From Phycisphaerae bacterium (GTDB lineage Bacteria > Planctomycetota > Phycisphaerae > UBA1845): a stretch of 64,000 bases of DNA. Location of the stretch: contig JAJDDT010000073.1 in NCBI GenBank assembly GCA_029260165.1, positions 1 to 64,000 of the forward strand. The letters are read 5' to 3'. The stretch's first letter is position 1. Every line of letters begins with the position of its first letter. The position numbers and the translations under genes are program-made. Shown in pieces: positions 24,439-33,422 of this stretch. The notes beneath the pieces were generated by a model. That model did no database searches. It was given only the letters and a program-made list of their open reading frames with translations, and was not told where the DNA came from.

Positions 24439-26166
24439 ATGGCGGCGGGAACGAAATCGTTATCGATCGGTGAGCTGTTCGTTGAGAACGAAGTTGTCAC
24501 GAAGGCTCAACTGGAGGAGGCGCTGAGCGCGCAGTCCTCTTTGGGTCTTCCTCTGGGCGAGACACTGATTCGCCTTGGGATGGCGACGCCTTCGCAGGTT
24601 TTCCCGATTTTGCAGTCGCAGATGAACGTGCCCTGGGCGGACCTGTCGGAGGGTCTTGTGGATTCGCGCGTGGTGTCACTGATTCCGCGTGAGAAGGCGG
24701 AGCGGTACGGGGTTCTGTCGTTGTTTCGGGTGGAAGAGTCGCTGACGGTGGCGATGCACGATCCGCGTGCGATTTTCGTGATTGATGAGTTGGAGCAGAT
24801 CACGGGGTTGCGCGTGTTTCCGGTGCTGGTGTCGCAGACGGATGTTCGTCAGGCGATCAATCGTTACTACGCGGAGACGGCTGGGGACGAGGTGGAGGAT
24901 CGGTCGGACTCGGCGGAGACGTCGGCTGGTGGTGACAGTGCGGGGGCATTTCTGACGGAGACTGATGAGGGTGAGGGTGAGCAGGAGGCAAGTCCGGTCG
25001 TTCAACTGGTGAACGTGATGATGTCCAACGCGGTGAAAGAGGGTGCGAGTGATATTCATGTGGAGCCTGGGCGGACGCACACGAGCATTCGGTTTCGGAT
25101 AGATGGTGAGCTTCGTGAGGTGATGACGCCGAAGCTTTCGATGCACAAGTCGCTGATATCGCGTTTGAAGGTGATGACGAAGATGGACATCGGTGAGCAG
25201 CGTCGTCCGCAGGATGGTCGGATGATGGTGTGTGTGGAGGGTCGCAACATTGATGTTCGTGCGGCGAGTATGCCGACGTCGCGGGGTGAGAAGCTGGCGT
25301 TGCGTATTCTTGATCGTGACAACCTGAAGCTGGATTTGAAGACGCTGGGGATGCGTGCCCACCTGATCAGGCAGATTGAGACGATATTGGCGCGTCCGAA
25401 CGGAATGATATTGGCGACGGGTCCGACGGGATCGGGCAAGACGACGACGTTGTACTGTTTGTTGAACATGTTGCGTGGTGTGGAGCGGAACATCGTCAGC
25501 ATCGAGGATCCTGTGGAGTATGAGCTGGAGCTGGTGAATCAGGTTCAGTTGAATGAGGCGGCGGGATTGACCTTTCCGTCGGCGTTGCGGTCGTTTTTGC
25601 GGCAGGACCCTGATTTTATCATGGTGGGCGAGATTCGGGACACGGAGACGGCGACGGTGGCGGTTCAGGCAGCTCTGACGGGTCATCTTGTTTTGAGCAC
25701 GCTGCACACGAACAGTGCGGTGAGCACGGTGGCGAGGCTTATCAATGTTGGGGTTGATCCGTCGATGACGAGTGCGGCGATGACGGCGGTGATTGCTCAG
25801 CGACTGATTCGAACGAACTGCGCGAAGTGTGCGGAGCCTGACCTGCCGTCCGATGAGTTGTTGGCGACTTGTGGTATGGAGGCGTCTGATCGTGCGGGGA
25901 TGATGCGTGGTGCGGGTTGTCCGCAGTGTTTTGGGAGCGGGTTTCGCGGTCGGTGTGCGGTGCACGAGATTCTGGTTTTCGATGAATCGTTGCGTCGGGC
26001 GGTGAACGAGCGGGCTGATGTCACGACACTGTCGCATCTGGCGAAGAAGTCGGGGATGGTGAGCATGTTTGAGGGGGGTAAGGAACTGGTGCGTACGGGT
26101 CGGACGAGTTTGCAGGAGCTGGTGTCTGTGGTTGGTGTTGAGGCTTTGGTTGAGGAGAAGGGATGA
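24439..26166 (+). CDS. pilB: Type IV pilus / type II secretion assembly ATPase (PilB/GspE)
   Basis: The product is 575 residues. ATG 24439 follows AGGGGATAGAGG. The N-terminal MshEN-type domain (residues ~5-150; IGELFVENEVVTKAQLEEAL, WADLSEGLVDSRVVSLIP) is a possible cyclic di-GMP site, of interest given the GGDEF gene nearby. The secretion-ATPase core has Walker A (GPTGSGKTTT near 327), an Asp box, Walker B (IMVGEIRDTETA near 395) and a His box (ALTGHLVLSTLHTN). The zinc tetracysteine is CAKC (~460) and CPQC (~494). It powers pilin extension at the inner membrane. It is followed with 4-bp overlap by PilT. Confidence 0.93.
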   Translation: MAAGTKSLSIGELFVENEVVTKAQLEEALSAQSSLGLPLGETLIRLGMATPSQVFPILQSQMNVPWADLSEGLVDSRVVSLIPREKAERYGVLSLFRVEESLTVAMHDPRAIFVIDELEQITGLRVFPVLVSQTDVRQAINRYYAETAGDEVEDRSDSAETSAGGDSAGAFLTETDEGEGEQEASPVVQLVNVMMSNAVKEGASDIHVEPGRTHTSIRFRIDGELREVMTPKLSMHKSLISRLKVMTKMDIGEQRRPQDGRMMVCVEGRNIDVRAASMPTSRGEKLALRILDRDNLKLDLKTLGMRAHLIRQIETILARPNGMILATGPTGSGKTTTLYCLLNMLRGVERNIVSIEDPVEYELELVNQVQLNEAAGLTFPSALRSFLRQDPDFIMVGEIRDTETATVAVQAALTGHLVLSTLHTNSAVSTVARLINVGVDPSMTSAAMTAVIAQRLIRTNCAKCAEPDLPSDELLATCGMEASDRAGMMRGAGCPQCFGSGFRGRCAVHEILVFDESLRRAVNERADVTTLSHLAKKSGMVSMFEGGKELVRTGRTSLQELVSVVGVEALVEEKG

Positions 26167-27230
26167 GCGTGTCTGCGGTGGAGATATTGAGGCGTGCGAA
26201 GGACTGTGGTGCGTCGGACGTTGTGCTGATTGCGGATGCTCCGCCGTTCATGCGTCTGGAGGGTGAATGGCGACCTGTTGTCGAGGGGGTTCCGGGGGCG
26301 GATGGGTGCGAGGAGATGATACGGTCGCTGCTGCCGGAACAGTGGCGTGATAATCTGGAGCGTGGTCGGGAGTTGAATTTTTCCCGTCAGCTTCGGGGAC
26401 TGGGGCGATTGCGTTTCAATGTTCATCATCAGCGTGGGACATTGGCTGCGACGATTCGGCTGATCTGGCCTGAGATTCGGACGATGGAGGAGATCGGTCT
26501 TCCGGAGGCGGTGGGGTCTCTGGCCTTGAAGAAGCACGGTCTGATGCTGGTCTGTGGTCGTGCGGGTGCGGGGAAATCGACGACGCTGGCTGCGGTGGTG
26601 CATCACGTTCTGCGGAATCGTCGTGCGCATGTGATCACAATTGAGGATCCGATCGAGTATGTGCATGGAAACGGGATCGGGATTTGCGAGCAGCGTGAGA
26701 TTGAGTCTGACACGCCGAGTTGGCGGGATGGTTTGAAGAATGTTCTGCGTCAGTCGCCTGATGTGATTGTGATCGGTGAGTTGCAGGACAAGGAGAGTAT
26801 TGCGACGGCGGTGACGGCTGCGGAGACGGGTCACCTTGTGCTGGCGAGTGTTCACGCTCAGGACACGATTCGTTGTGTGACGCGTATGATTGATGTTTTC
26901 GGATCGGGTCAGCAGGATCAGATTCGGCTGCAACTGTCGGGGACGCTGCTGGGTGTGTTGGCTCAGGAGCTGGTGCCGACGGTGGGTGGGGATGGTCGCG
27001 TGTTGGCGACGGAACTGCTGGTCGCGAACACGGCGATTCGCAATCTGATTCGTCATGCGGAATACGCACAGATGGGGAATGCGATGCCGGCGGGTCGTAA
27101 CATCGGGATGCACACGATGCAGGATTCTCTGGATAAGCTGTTGTCGCGGGGTCTGATCTCGCAGGAGGAAGTGATCAGCCGGCTGAATGATTGTCGGATG
27201 GCGGGTTCGAAGCAGTTTGCGGGTGTTTAG
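26163..27230 (+). CDS. pilT: Pilus retraction ATPase (PilT family)
   Basis: The product is 355 residues. The N-terminal PAS-like domain (~1-100) has the PilT opening (ASDVVLIADAPPFMRLEGEW). Walker A is GRAGAGKSTT (~132-141), the Asp box IEDPIEYVH, Walker B VIVIGELQDKESI, and the His box ETGHLVLASVHA. It lacks the Cys zinc motif, as PilT does, and is shorter than PilB. Compared with PilT consensus, Walker B has LQD in place of the usual MRD. It likely depolymerises pili, implying twitching or DNA uptake rather than a pure type II secretion system. The start overlaps the pilB stop (ATGA). Confidence 0.88.
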   Translation: MSVSAVEILRRAKDCGASDVVLIADAPPFMRLEGEWRPVVEGVPGADGCEEMIRSLLPEQWRDNLERGRELNFSRQLRGLGRLRFNVHHQRGTLAATIRLIWPEIRTMEEIGLPEAVGSLALKKHGLMLVCGRAGAGKSTTLAAVVHHVLRNRRAHVITIEDPIEYVHGNGIGICEQREIESDTPSWRDGLKNVLRQSPDVIVIGELQDKESIATAVTAAETGHLVLASVHAQDTIRCVTRMIDVFGSGQQDQIRLQLSGTLLGVLAQELVPTVGGDGRVLATELLVANTAIRNLIRHAEYAQMGNAMPAGRNIGMHTMQDSLDKLLSRGLISQEEVISRLNDCRMAGSKQFAGV

Positions 27231-27257
27231 GTTTTGTGTGATTGACGGGGCAGTTTG

Positions 27258-28478
27258 ATGGCAACGATGGTTTACAAGGCGCGTGGGACGAACGGGAAGA
27301 TCGTTCGTGGGAAGATCGAGGCGAGTTCCGCACAGGAGGCGTTGACGCGACTGCGTCGCAGCGGGGTTCAGGTTCTTGCGATTGACAAACCTGGGCGGGT
27401 TTCGGGGCTTGTTGGTGCGCAGGCGCGGACGCTGGGTCGCAAGCGTGTGAAGATGCGTGAACTGCTGTGGACGTTATCGCAAATGCAGTTGATGGTTCGG
27501 GCGGGGACGAGTCTGGATGATGCGTTGAAGATTACGTCGGACTCGACGGACAATCCGACGCTGAAAGGCGTATTGGAGGACCTTCAGAATCGGGTGAATC
27601 AGGGTGAATCGTTGTCGGAGGCGCTTGCGGCTCATCCGGAGGTTTTTGATCCGATCGTGTCGCGGATTATTTCGGCGGGTGAGGCGAGCGGGACGTTGCC
27701 GAAGATGCTGGGGACGGTGCATGATCTTCTGGAGCGTTCGTATGAGACGCGGCGGATGATCATTGGGGCGTTGCTATATCCTGCGATTCTGGTTTCTGTG
27801 GCGGGGATTGCGCTTGCGGTCATGTTCATCTGGGTCCTTCCGAGGTTTGTGAAGGTCTTCAACGACGTTGGGGCTGAGCTTCCGGGTATTACGATCGCGG
27901 TGTTGGCGATCAGTGGGTTTCTCTCCAAATACAAGGTGGTGATTTTTCTGCTGGTTGCCGGTGGGCTGGTGATGGGTTGGCGGTTGCGGAAGAACGTTGA
28001 GGTGGTGTCGAAGGTGACGCGGTTTCTGATGGGGATTCCGGTTATCGGTCCGTTGATTCGGACGGCGAACACTGCGCGGGCGATGGAGTTGATGGGGACG
28101 CTTTGGCGTGCGGGTCTGCCGATAACGGAGGTGACGCGGTTGACGGGTGCGACGATGCGGAACCCTTTGTACGAAGCGTTTTTCAAGGATCTGCGTCAGC
28201 AACTGGTGGATGGGAAGCCTTTGACGTCGGTTTTTCTGGGATGCGATTTGTTTCCCAAATCGGTGGCACCGCTTATCCGGACCGGTGAAACGACCGGTAA
28301 CACGCCTGAGGTTCTGCAATCTCTTGCGCAGTTTCACGATAAGGAAACGCGCGAGCATATCAAGACGATGATTTCATTACTGGAACCAGCGATCATTGTG
28401 GTGATGGCTGGTGCGGTGGGTGTCATCGCCCTTTCGGTGGTGCTTCCACTGTTTCGGTTGTCGAGTGCGGTTCATTGA
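27258..28478 (+). CDS. pilC: Inner-membrane platform protein (PilC/GspF)
   Basis: The product is 406 residues, the usual size. The N-terminus (MVYKARGTNGKIVRGKIEAS) and two T2SSF domains (~70-190 and ~270-395), each with a conserved helical bundle and membrane segments (GALLYPAILVSVAGIALAVM, VIFLLVAGGLVMGW, IIVVMAGAVGVIALSVVLP), are as in PilC. It connects the PilB/PilT motors with the pilin. ATG 27258 was chosen over TTG 27255. It lies 27 bp after pilT in the same operon. Confidence 0.92.
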   Translation: MATMVYKARGTNGKIVRGKIEASSAQEALTRLRRSGVQVLAIDKPGRVSGLVGAQARTLGRKRVKMRELLWTLSQMQLMVRAGTSLDDALKITSDSTDNPTLKGVLEDLQNRVNQGESLSEALAAHPEVFDPIVSRIISAGEASGTLPKMLGTVHDLLERSYETRRMIIGALLYPAILVSVAGIALAVMFIWVLPRFVKVFNDVGAELPGITIAVLAISGFLSKYKVVIFLLVAGGLVMGWRLRKNVEVVSKVTRFLMGIPVIGPLIRTANTARAMELMGTLWRAGLPITEVTRLTGATMRNPLYEAFFKDLRQQLVDGKPLTSVFLGCDLFPKSVAPLIRTGETTGNTPEVLQSLAQFHDKETREHIKTMISLLEPAIIVVMAGAVGVIALSVVLPLFRLSSAVH

Positions 28479-28502
28479 TGCGACGAGACAGGACGGTCTG
28501 GA

Positions 28503-29567
28503 TTGGGAAGCTACTCGCCTATCGGTATTGATATTGGTACGGCTGACATCAAGCTGGTTCAGCTGGTTCGCGAAAAGGGAACGTGGGTTCCGTTTGCGCT
28601 GGGTCTGCAATTGTGGAGTGCGCGTTCGACTGATGACGTGCAGTTCGATGATTGTTTTACGGCGGCGTTGCGGGCTGCTTTTGAGGGCGGGGGTTTCAAG
28701 GGGAAGCGTGCGATTGTGAGTGCTCCGGCGTGTCTGGTGGACATCTGGCCTGTCAAGGTTCCGCTGAGTGAGGGGGTGGATGTTGCGTCGTTTGTTCAGT
28801 CGGAGATTGCCGAGCGGCGTGGTCAACTGACCTCTGATTTTGTCGTGGATTACTGGATCGGCGGGGACACGGTTGAGCATGGTGAATCGAAGATCGAGGC
28901 GTACGCGGTGTCGGCGTCGCATGAGAAGGTTGTTTCGATGGTCCGTGCGGTAGAGAAGGCGGGGATCTGCTGCACGCGTGTTGAGGTGGCGGCCACGTCG
29001 CTGGCGCACTGTGTTGAGCTTGCGGATGAGGAGCCTTTGTTGCTGTTGGATATCGGTGATCGTTCGTCGATGCTGATGGCGATGGACAGTGTGGGGATCA
29101 CGTTTTGCCGTGAGATCAAGTGGGGTGGTCATCATGTCACGTCGCGATTGAAGACGGCTCTTGATATTGATATGGAGACGGCTGCCCAGATCAAGGAGGA
29201 GTGGGGAATTCGTCCGATTTCGGACGCGTCGGGAGCGGACAGTTCGTCGGCGCATCCACGTCAACAGGTGATCAACGATTCGATCGAGCAGGAGATTCGT
29301 GTGCTTGCTCTGGAGATTGGCCGGTCGCTTGCTTATCGCGCGCGCAGCAGTGGTGGTGGGGACAGCAAGGAACTGGCGCTCGTCGGCGGTGGTGCGCGGC
29401 TTCGTGGTCTTGATCGATTTTTGAAGGACGCGTTGAAACTGACGGTGAAATCGGCACCGATCATCTTCCGTGAAGGTCTGTCCAGAAAGACCGAGGATGA
29501 TGGTCTGAACGGTGGGGCTGAGCAGTTTGCCATTGCGACGGGGACGGCGATGACGGGGGTTAACTAA
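28503..29567 (+). CDS. pilM: Actin-like pilus assembly protein PilM
   Basis: The product is 354 residues with an actin/FtsA-like ATPase fold. Phosphate-1 motif GIDIGTADIKLVQLV is at residues 7-21, an inner ATP motif at LLLDIGDRSSMLMA (~180), and the C-terminal adenosine motif LALVGGGARLRGLDRFL (~300). It binds the N-terminal peptide of PilN on the cytoplasmic face. The start is a TTG (28503) after CAGGACGG, as no ATG fits. It is followed by pilN after 2 bp. The C-terminal end (FAIATGTAMTGVN) matches the family. Confidence 0.9.
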   Translation: MGSYSPIGIDIGTADIKLVQLVREKGTWVPFALGLQLWSARSTDDVQFDDCFTAALRAAFEGGGFKGKRAIVSAPACLVDIWPVKVPLSEGVDVASFVQSEIAERRGQLTSDFVVDYWIGGDTVEHGESKIEAYAVSASHEKVVSMVRAVEKAGICCTRVEVAATSLAHCVELADEEPLLLLDIGDRSSMLMAMDSVGITFCREIKWGGHHVTSRLKTALDIDMETAAQIKEEWGIRPISDASGADSSSAHPRQQVINDSIEQEIRVLALEIGRSLAYRARSSGGGDSKELALVGGGARLRGLDRFLKDALKLTVKSAPIIFREGLSRKTEDDGLNGGAEQFAIATGTAMTGVN

Positions 29568-29569
29568 CG

Positions 29570-30271
29570 GTGCAGCGGGTCAATTTACTACCGAAGGAGT
29601 TGCAGAGGCGTCGGTTTCTGATCGACCGGGCGCGATTGTGGGGAATCATCAGCGGGTCTGCTGTTTTGTGGTCGTTGGCGGCGAGCTGGACGCTTGGGTC
29701 GCGGGTGGAACGGCTTCAGGAGCTTATCGGGGCTGAAGAGCAGATGAGCGTTGCATTGTCGGAGGGACGATCGTCGGTTGAATCAATCAGGGTGCGACAG
29801 GGGCGGATTCGCGCGAGACATGATGTTCTTCTACAGGTTGTTGCACGGGCGGATTGGGGTGAGGTTATCGGCCAGGTGGCTGGCGCGGGGGGTGAAGAGG
29901 TCTGGATTCGCGAGTGCAGGATCGAGCGTACGCATCGGCCTGGGGGGTTGAGGAACGGACGTGCGGAGGGGTCGGAGGATGAACCCACGCGGCTTGAGGT
30001 TTCGGGGTATGCGCTATCGAACGCCGAGCTTTCGCGTTTTTTGTCGCGGTTGGGGAGGTGTCGTCGGGTGACGAGTGTTGAGCCGAACAACGTGAATCAG
30101 GAACCGGTGGGCAGGGGGCACCTTGTTGCGTTCAACGTGACGTGCGTGGTTGGTTCTCGAGAGGTTGATCAGGATGCGAGCGTGATGATGGAGCGTGGTT
30201 CGGACGAGACTGTGGCGGGCCGTCCTGATGTTTTCACGATGAACGTGGTCCGGACGGTGAGGCAGCCATGA
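29570..30271 (+). CDS. pilN: Pilus assembly protein PilN-like
   Basis: The product is 233 residues. The N-terminus MQRVNLLPKELQRRR is the PilM-binding peptide of PilN (consensus INLLP). One membrane helix follows (~25-45, GIISGSAVLWSLAASWTLG), then a periplasmic coiled coil and a C-terminal ferredoxin-like domain (RLEVSGYALSNAELSRFLSR). It forms the inner-membrane alignment complex with PilM and PilO. The start is GTG 29570, two bases after the pilM stop, so the genes are translationally coupled. The last ~40 residues are extra relative to shorter PilN proteins. Confidence 0.85.
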   Translation: MQRVNLLPKELQRRRFLIDRARLWGIISGSAVLWSLAASWTLGSRVERLQELIGAEEQMSVALSEGRSSVESIRVRQGRIRARHDVLLQVVARADWGEVIGQVAGAGGEEVWIRECRIERTHRPGGLRNGRAEGSEDEPTRLEVSGYALSNAELSRFLSRLGRCRRVTSVEPNNVNQEPVGRGHLVAFNVTCVVGSREVDQDASVMMERGSDETVAGRPDVFTMNVVRTVRQP

Positions 30272-30858
30272 ATCTTTCGCGAGCACGTTTTCTGCGGTAC
30301 ACGGATGGTGATATTGCTTTCGCACTGGTGTTGTGCCTTGGTTTGGGGATCGCCGTCTGGCAGTGGCATGCACCCAGGGTTCTGCAGATCCGCGTGTTGG
30401 GAGACCGTCTTGCTGAACAGACGCGCGTGCACAAGGAGTTGGAACAGATGCGGGGGGTGATTGCACATGCGCGTGCGAGTGCGACGCTTCTGGAGACGCG
30501 GCTGACCGGATTCGAGACGGAGGTGCTTGCGACGGCCGGGGTGGCTGGTCGTCTTGAGCAGTTGTCTGAACTGCAGGATGAATGTTCTGTTGATCTTGAC
30601 TCTGTTTCGCCGGGTCGTGAGGAATCGAACGAATGGTATTCGGCGGTGCCGATGAACATTGTTGCGACGGGGACACTGGAAGAGGCGTTGTGTTTTGTGG
30701 ACCGAATTGAGGAGAGCATGGTGGCTGCGGAGATGACGTCGTTGCGTTTTTTCGCGGACATGGAGAACGAGGATTTATCTGTTTCCATTGAGCTTCGGGT
30801 TTTGACGGACGTTGTGGATCGGGCGGATGGAGAGGATTCCGGCAACTCCGGCGTGTGA
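30268..30858 (+). CDS. pilO: Pilus assembly protein PilO-like
   Basis: The product is 196 residues. A short cytoplasmic start (MNLSRARFLRYTDGD) leads into one membrane helix (IAFALVLCLGLGIAVWQW, ~16-33), a coiled coil (~45-95) and a C-terminal domain with the strand pattern of PilO (VPMNIVATGTLEEALCFVDR). It is assigned by place and architecture; sequence identity to known PilO is low. It overlaps pilN by 4 bp. The partner of PilN in the periplasmic alignment complex. Confidence 0.75.
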   Translation: MNLSRARFLRYTDGDIAFALVLCLGLGIAVWQWHAPRVLQIRVLGDRLAEQTRVHKELEQMRGVIAHARASATLLETRLTGFETEVLATAGVAGRLEQLSELQDECSVDLDSVSPGREESNEWYSAVPMNIVATGTLEEALCFVDRIEESMVAAEMTSLRFFADMENEDLSVSIELRVLTDVVDRADGEDSGNSGV

Positions 30859-30871
30859 TGGTCGTACGGTC

Positions 30872-31627
30872 ATGATGACGAGCAGGCGACAAATGATTGT
30901 GGTGGGTATCCTGGGGGTGATTCTCGTGGGGCTGGCGATCCGTCAGTTTCGGGACACGCCTGGTGCGCCATCTTCCGCGGGTGCTGTTGAGATCGTGGAA
31001 GCGGTCGTGAATCCAAGCGCGGCGGCGCGGGAATCCATTGATGGTATTGCGGACCTTGCTGCGGCTGACGATTGGCGGATACCGTCGGTGGACTCGTTGC
31101 GTGCGCGCCTTTCGGGTGATCGTGCCCGCCCGTCGAACAACCCGTTTGTTCTGTCGAAGACGTTGCGTGCGGTTGTTGACGGGGTTCGCAAGCCTGAACC
31201 GGGTGAACCTAGTGTGGATTTTGAGTTGGCCATGGAGCAGTGGGTACCGGAATTTCAGATACGCAGCGCCTATGAGATTCTCGGGCAGTGGTTTGTGGAA
31301 ATCAACGGGCAGGTTCACAGCGTTGGGGATGTTGTTGAGGGATCGCGGATCCTTGCGATCAGTTCGCGGAGTGTGCGTTTGTCGCGGGTGATTGTGGAGG
31401 ATGGGGAAGCGCCTGTCGTGGATCCCAGACCGACGAGTGTGGTGTTGACGTGTGGACAGAGTTCGGGGCTGGTTGGTGAGCGCTGGGTTCGTTCGGGTGA
31501 CCGGGCGGACGGGTCGCGTGTGGTGCGTGTTGGTGTGGACGGTGTTGTGGTTGAACGCATTGATGGGGATGACGATGGGGATGGACAGTCTGACCGGGGT
31601 GTCGAGGTACGGGTGGAAAATGATTGA
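30872..31627 (+). CDS. PilP/GspC-like inner-membrane protein
   Basis: The product is 251 residues from ATG 30872; the frame is open earlier but the first Met pair precedes the membrane helix (QMIVVGILGVILVGLAIRQF, ~6-26). A Pro/Ala-rich linker leads to RPSNNPFVLSKTL (~86-98), the N-P-F motif before the homology-region domain of PilP/GspC proteins, and a beta domain (AYEILGQWFVEINGQVHSVG, GSRILAISSRSVRLSR). The tail is Asp-rich (DGDDDGDGQSDRG), a calcium-loop-like string. It would link the platform to a secretin; no secretin gene is present in this window. Confidence 0.65.
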   Translation: MMTSRRQMIVVGILGVILVGLAIRQFRDTPGAPSSAGAVEIVEAVVNPSAAARESIDGIADLAAADDWRIPSVDSLRARLSGDRARPSNNPFVLSKTLRAVVDGVRKPEPGEPSVDFELAMEQWVPEFQIRSAYEILGQWFVEINGQVHSVGDVVEGSRILAISSRSVRLSRVIVEDGEAPVVDPRPTSVVLTCGQSSGLVGERWVRSGDRADGSRVVRVGVDGVVVERIDGDDDGDGQSDRGVEVRVEND

Positions 31628-32162
31628 TGTGACGGTTGAAAAACGATGTGGGTTGCGAGCGTTCACGTTGATGGAGGTGATCGCCGTCGTGATCGTTCTG
31701 GGTATTCTTGCGTTGGTTGCGTTGCCGTCTGTGGGCAATGTGACGACGACGACGGGTGAGCGGAGCGTTCGGAGCAACGTGGCGTCTTTGCGGAATTCGC
31801 TCGAGTTGTATGCGAATCAGCACAACGGGGTCTACCCGTCTGGTGCGACGGACGGGACGAATGCGCTGGGGAGCGAGGGGGCGTTTGTGAGTCAGTTGAC
31901 GCAGTATTCCAACGCGGCGGGGGTGATTTCGTCATCGAAGAGTGCGTCGTTTCCGTATGGGCCTTATTTGAAGTTTGGTGTACCGAGCGTGACGGCGGGT
32001 CCTGTGAATGGAAACAGCGGGGTGTCGGTGACAAGTTCGGCTTCGGCGATTGCAGCGGACGGGTCACCGACGAAGGGGTGGAAATACAGTTACGTTACGG
32101 GGCAGATCATTTGTAATTCGTCAGCAACGGATTCGGGTGGTGTCGCACTTTCGTCCTATTGA
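31620..32162 (+). CDS. Type IV pilin-like protein (major pseudopilin, GspG-like)
   Basis: The product is 180 residues from ATG 31620, which overlaps the previous stop. The prepilin site is RA|FTLMEVIAVVIVLGILAL, with Glu5 kept but Ala in place of Gly at -1. The mature N-terminal helix runs ~14-40. The globular part has SLRNSLELYANQHNGVYPSG and the C-terminal GWKYSYVTGQIICN, similar in place to GspG-type pilins. It is probably the main fibre subunit. It is followed immediately by a second pilin (32167). Confidence 0.8.
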   Translation: MIDVTVEKRCGLRAFTLMEVIAVVIVLGILALVALPSVGNVTTTTGERSVRSNVASLRNSLELYANQHNGVYPSGATDGTNALGSEGAFVSQLTQYSNAAGVISSSKSASFPYGPYLKFGVPSVTAGPVNGNSGVSVTSSASAIAADGSPTKGWKYSYVTGQIICNSSATDSGGVALSSY

Positions 32163-32166
32163 AACG

Positions 32167-32652
32167 ATGAGACGTCGGGGATTTACACTTCTCGAAATGA
32201 TCACGGTTCTGGTGGTCATGGGGATTGTGTTGGCTGTCGCGCTTCCGGAGATGGATGCGTCGGGGCGGACGTATCTGTTGCAGTCCGGGGCGAACAAGGT
32301 GATGGCTGCGTTGCAGTCGGCGCAGGCGGAGGCGATTTCGACGGGGGTCAGTCATGGTGTGACGTTTTCGCCGACGGACAATACGCTGACGTGTTTTACG
32401 GTGACGGGTTCTCCGCCTTATCCGACGATCAATCATCCTGTTAAAAAGACGCCCTATCTCGTGGATTTTGATACGGCACCGGGGATGGGTGGTGTCGCGA
32501 TTGCGTCGACGGGTTTTCCCTCGGATCAGGTCATTTTTGACTCGATGGGTTCCCCGGACAGTGGTGGAACGGTGACGGTGTCGCTGGGTGTGTTTCAGCG
32601 TAACGTCGTGGTAGCGGCGATTTCGGGGGTGATGGAGTTTAAGGATCCATGA
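32167..32652 (+). CDS. Pseudopilin, GspH/FimT-like
   Basis: The product is 161 residues. The N-terminus MRRRG|FTLLEMITVLVVMG is a canonical short prepilin leader with Gly(-1) and Glu(5). The helix continues into a GspH-type domain (LLQSGANKVMAALQSAQAEA, VTFSPTDNTLTCF, FDSMGSPDSGGTVTVS), a beta sandwich as in FimT/GspH. It probably caps the fibre tip as a minor pilin. Four bases separate it from the previous stop, and it overlaps the next gene by 4 bp. Confidence 0.82.
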   Translation: MRRRGFTLLEMITVLVVMGIVLAVALPEMDASGRTYLLQSGANKVMAALQSAQAEAISTGVSHGVTFSPTDNTLTCFTVTGSPPYPTINHPVKKTPYLVDFDTAPGMGGVAIASTGFPSDQVIFDSMGSPDSGGTVTVSLGVFQRNVVVAAISGVMEFKDP

Positions 32653-33029
32653 CACGCATGGTTCGACATCGGGGTTTGAGTTTGATCGATGCGGTCATCA
32701 CGCTGGTGGTGCTTGGGGCGGTGACGACGCCGATTGCGGCGGGGATCGTGTCACTCTCCAGGGGGGCTTTGCAGAATTATCGTGAGGCGGCGATTCGCGG
32801 TGAGTTGGTTTATGAGGCTGAGCGATTGTTTGCGTTGCCGTTCAGCAGTTTGTCGGTCGGGACGACGAATACGTCGGTCGCGTTGCCGGGTGGAACGGAG
32901 ACGCTGTCGGTCGTGGTCAGTCTCGATGATTACGATGGTGACGCGTCGAATGACGCGGAGTTTATGAAGGTTGTCGTATCGCTGGATGGTCGGGAGATCA
33001 CGTTTTTTCGGAGTGACTGGAAGCAATGA
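32649..33029 (+). CDS. Pseudopilin, GspI/PilV-like
   Basis: The product is 126 residues. The prepilin motif is RHRG|LSLIDAVITLVVLGAV: Gly(-1) is kept, but Phe1 is Leu and Glu5 is Asp, a conservative replacement of the residue needed for methylation and assembly. The small domain has EAERLFALPFSSLSVGTTN. The order H, I, K-like in the operon matches minor pseudopilins that form a tip complex. It overlaps both neighbours by 4 bp. Confidence 0.72.
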   Translation: MTRMVRHRGLSLIDAVITLVVLGAVTTPIAAGIVSLSRGALQNYREAAIRGELVYEAERLFALPFSSLSVGTTNTSVALPGGTETLSVVVSLDDYDGDASNDAEFMKVVVSLDGREITFFRSDWKQ

Positions 33030-33388
33030 TGACCCGCGGGCGGACCATTCGACGGCGTGCGACGATGAGCATTGTGATCATCATTCTGGCGATATCAGCC
33101 ACGGCGATGATTACGGGGACGCTGGCGATGACGACGGGTGCGACGACGGTTCAGCGGCGGGCGTTGATGCGCGAGCAGGCGACGTTTCTGGCGGATGCGG
33201 GGTTGGCGAGGGCGATCATCATGCTGAAGAACAACACGTCGTGGCGTGTCGGCTATTCGTCGGTGAGCCTGGGATCGGGAACGTATACGGTGACGCTGAC
33301 GGATGTCGGGGTGTTTGTTGATGTTGTGTCGACGGGCGCGGTCGGGGTGATCAGCGTTGAGACCTCGGCGCGACTGGCCTGGGAATAA
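33026..33388 (+). CDS. PilX/GspK-like minor pilin
   Basis: The product is 120 residues. It begins MMTRGRTIRRRATMSIVIII, a basic leader directly before the hydrophobic helix (MSIVIIILAISATAMITGTL) without a Gly-Phe cleavage site, as in many PilX or GspK-like proteins with divergent motifs. The next helix includes ALMREQATFLADAGLARAII, typical of PilX N-terminal domains (A-x-x-L-A-D-A-G). A short beta domain follows. It is the last gene before the operon is interrupted by an oppositely oriented gene. Confidence 0.65.
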   Translation: MMTRGRTIRRRATMSIVIIILAISATAMITGTLAMTTGATTVQRRALMREQATFLADAGLARAIIMLKNNTSWRVGYSSVSLGSGTYTVTLTDVGVFVDVVSTGAVGVISVETSARLAWE

Positions 33389-33422
33389 GGCGACGCCGTT
33401 GTCGGGCCTGCTGCCCTTTCGA

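Noticed and set aside
24676-27113. Long minus-strand frames (453 and 438 codons) opposite pilB and pilT
   Set aside because: Arg/His/Thr-rich translations without any family; they are shadows of G+T-rich coding sequence with clear ATPase motifs on the plus strand.
30014-31777. 587-codon minus-strand frame opposite pilN, pilO and the pilP-like gene
   Set aside because: Same type of compositional shadow; the plus-strand genes have coupled starts and recognisable architecture.
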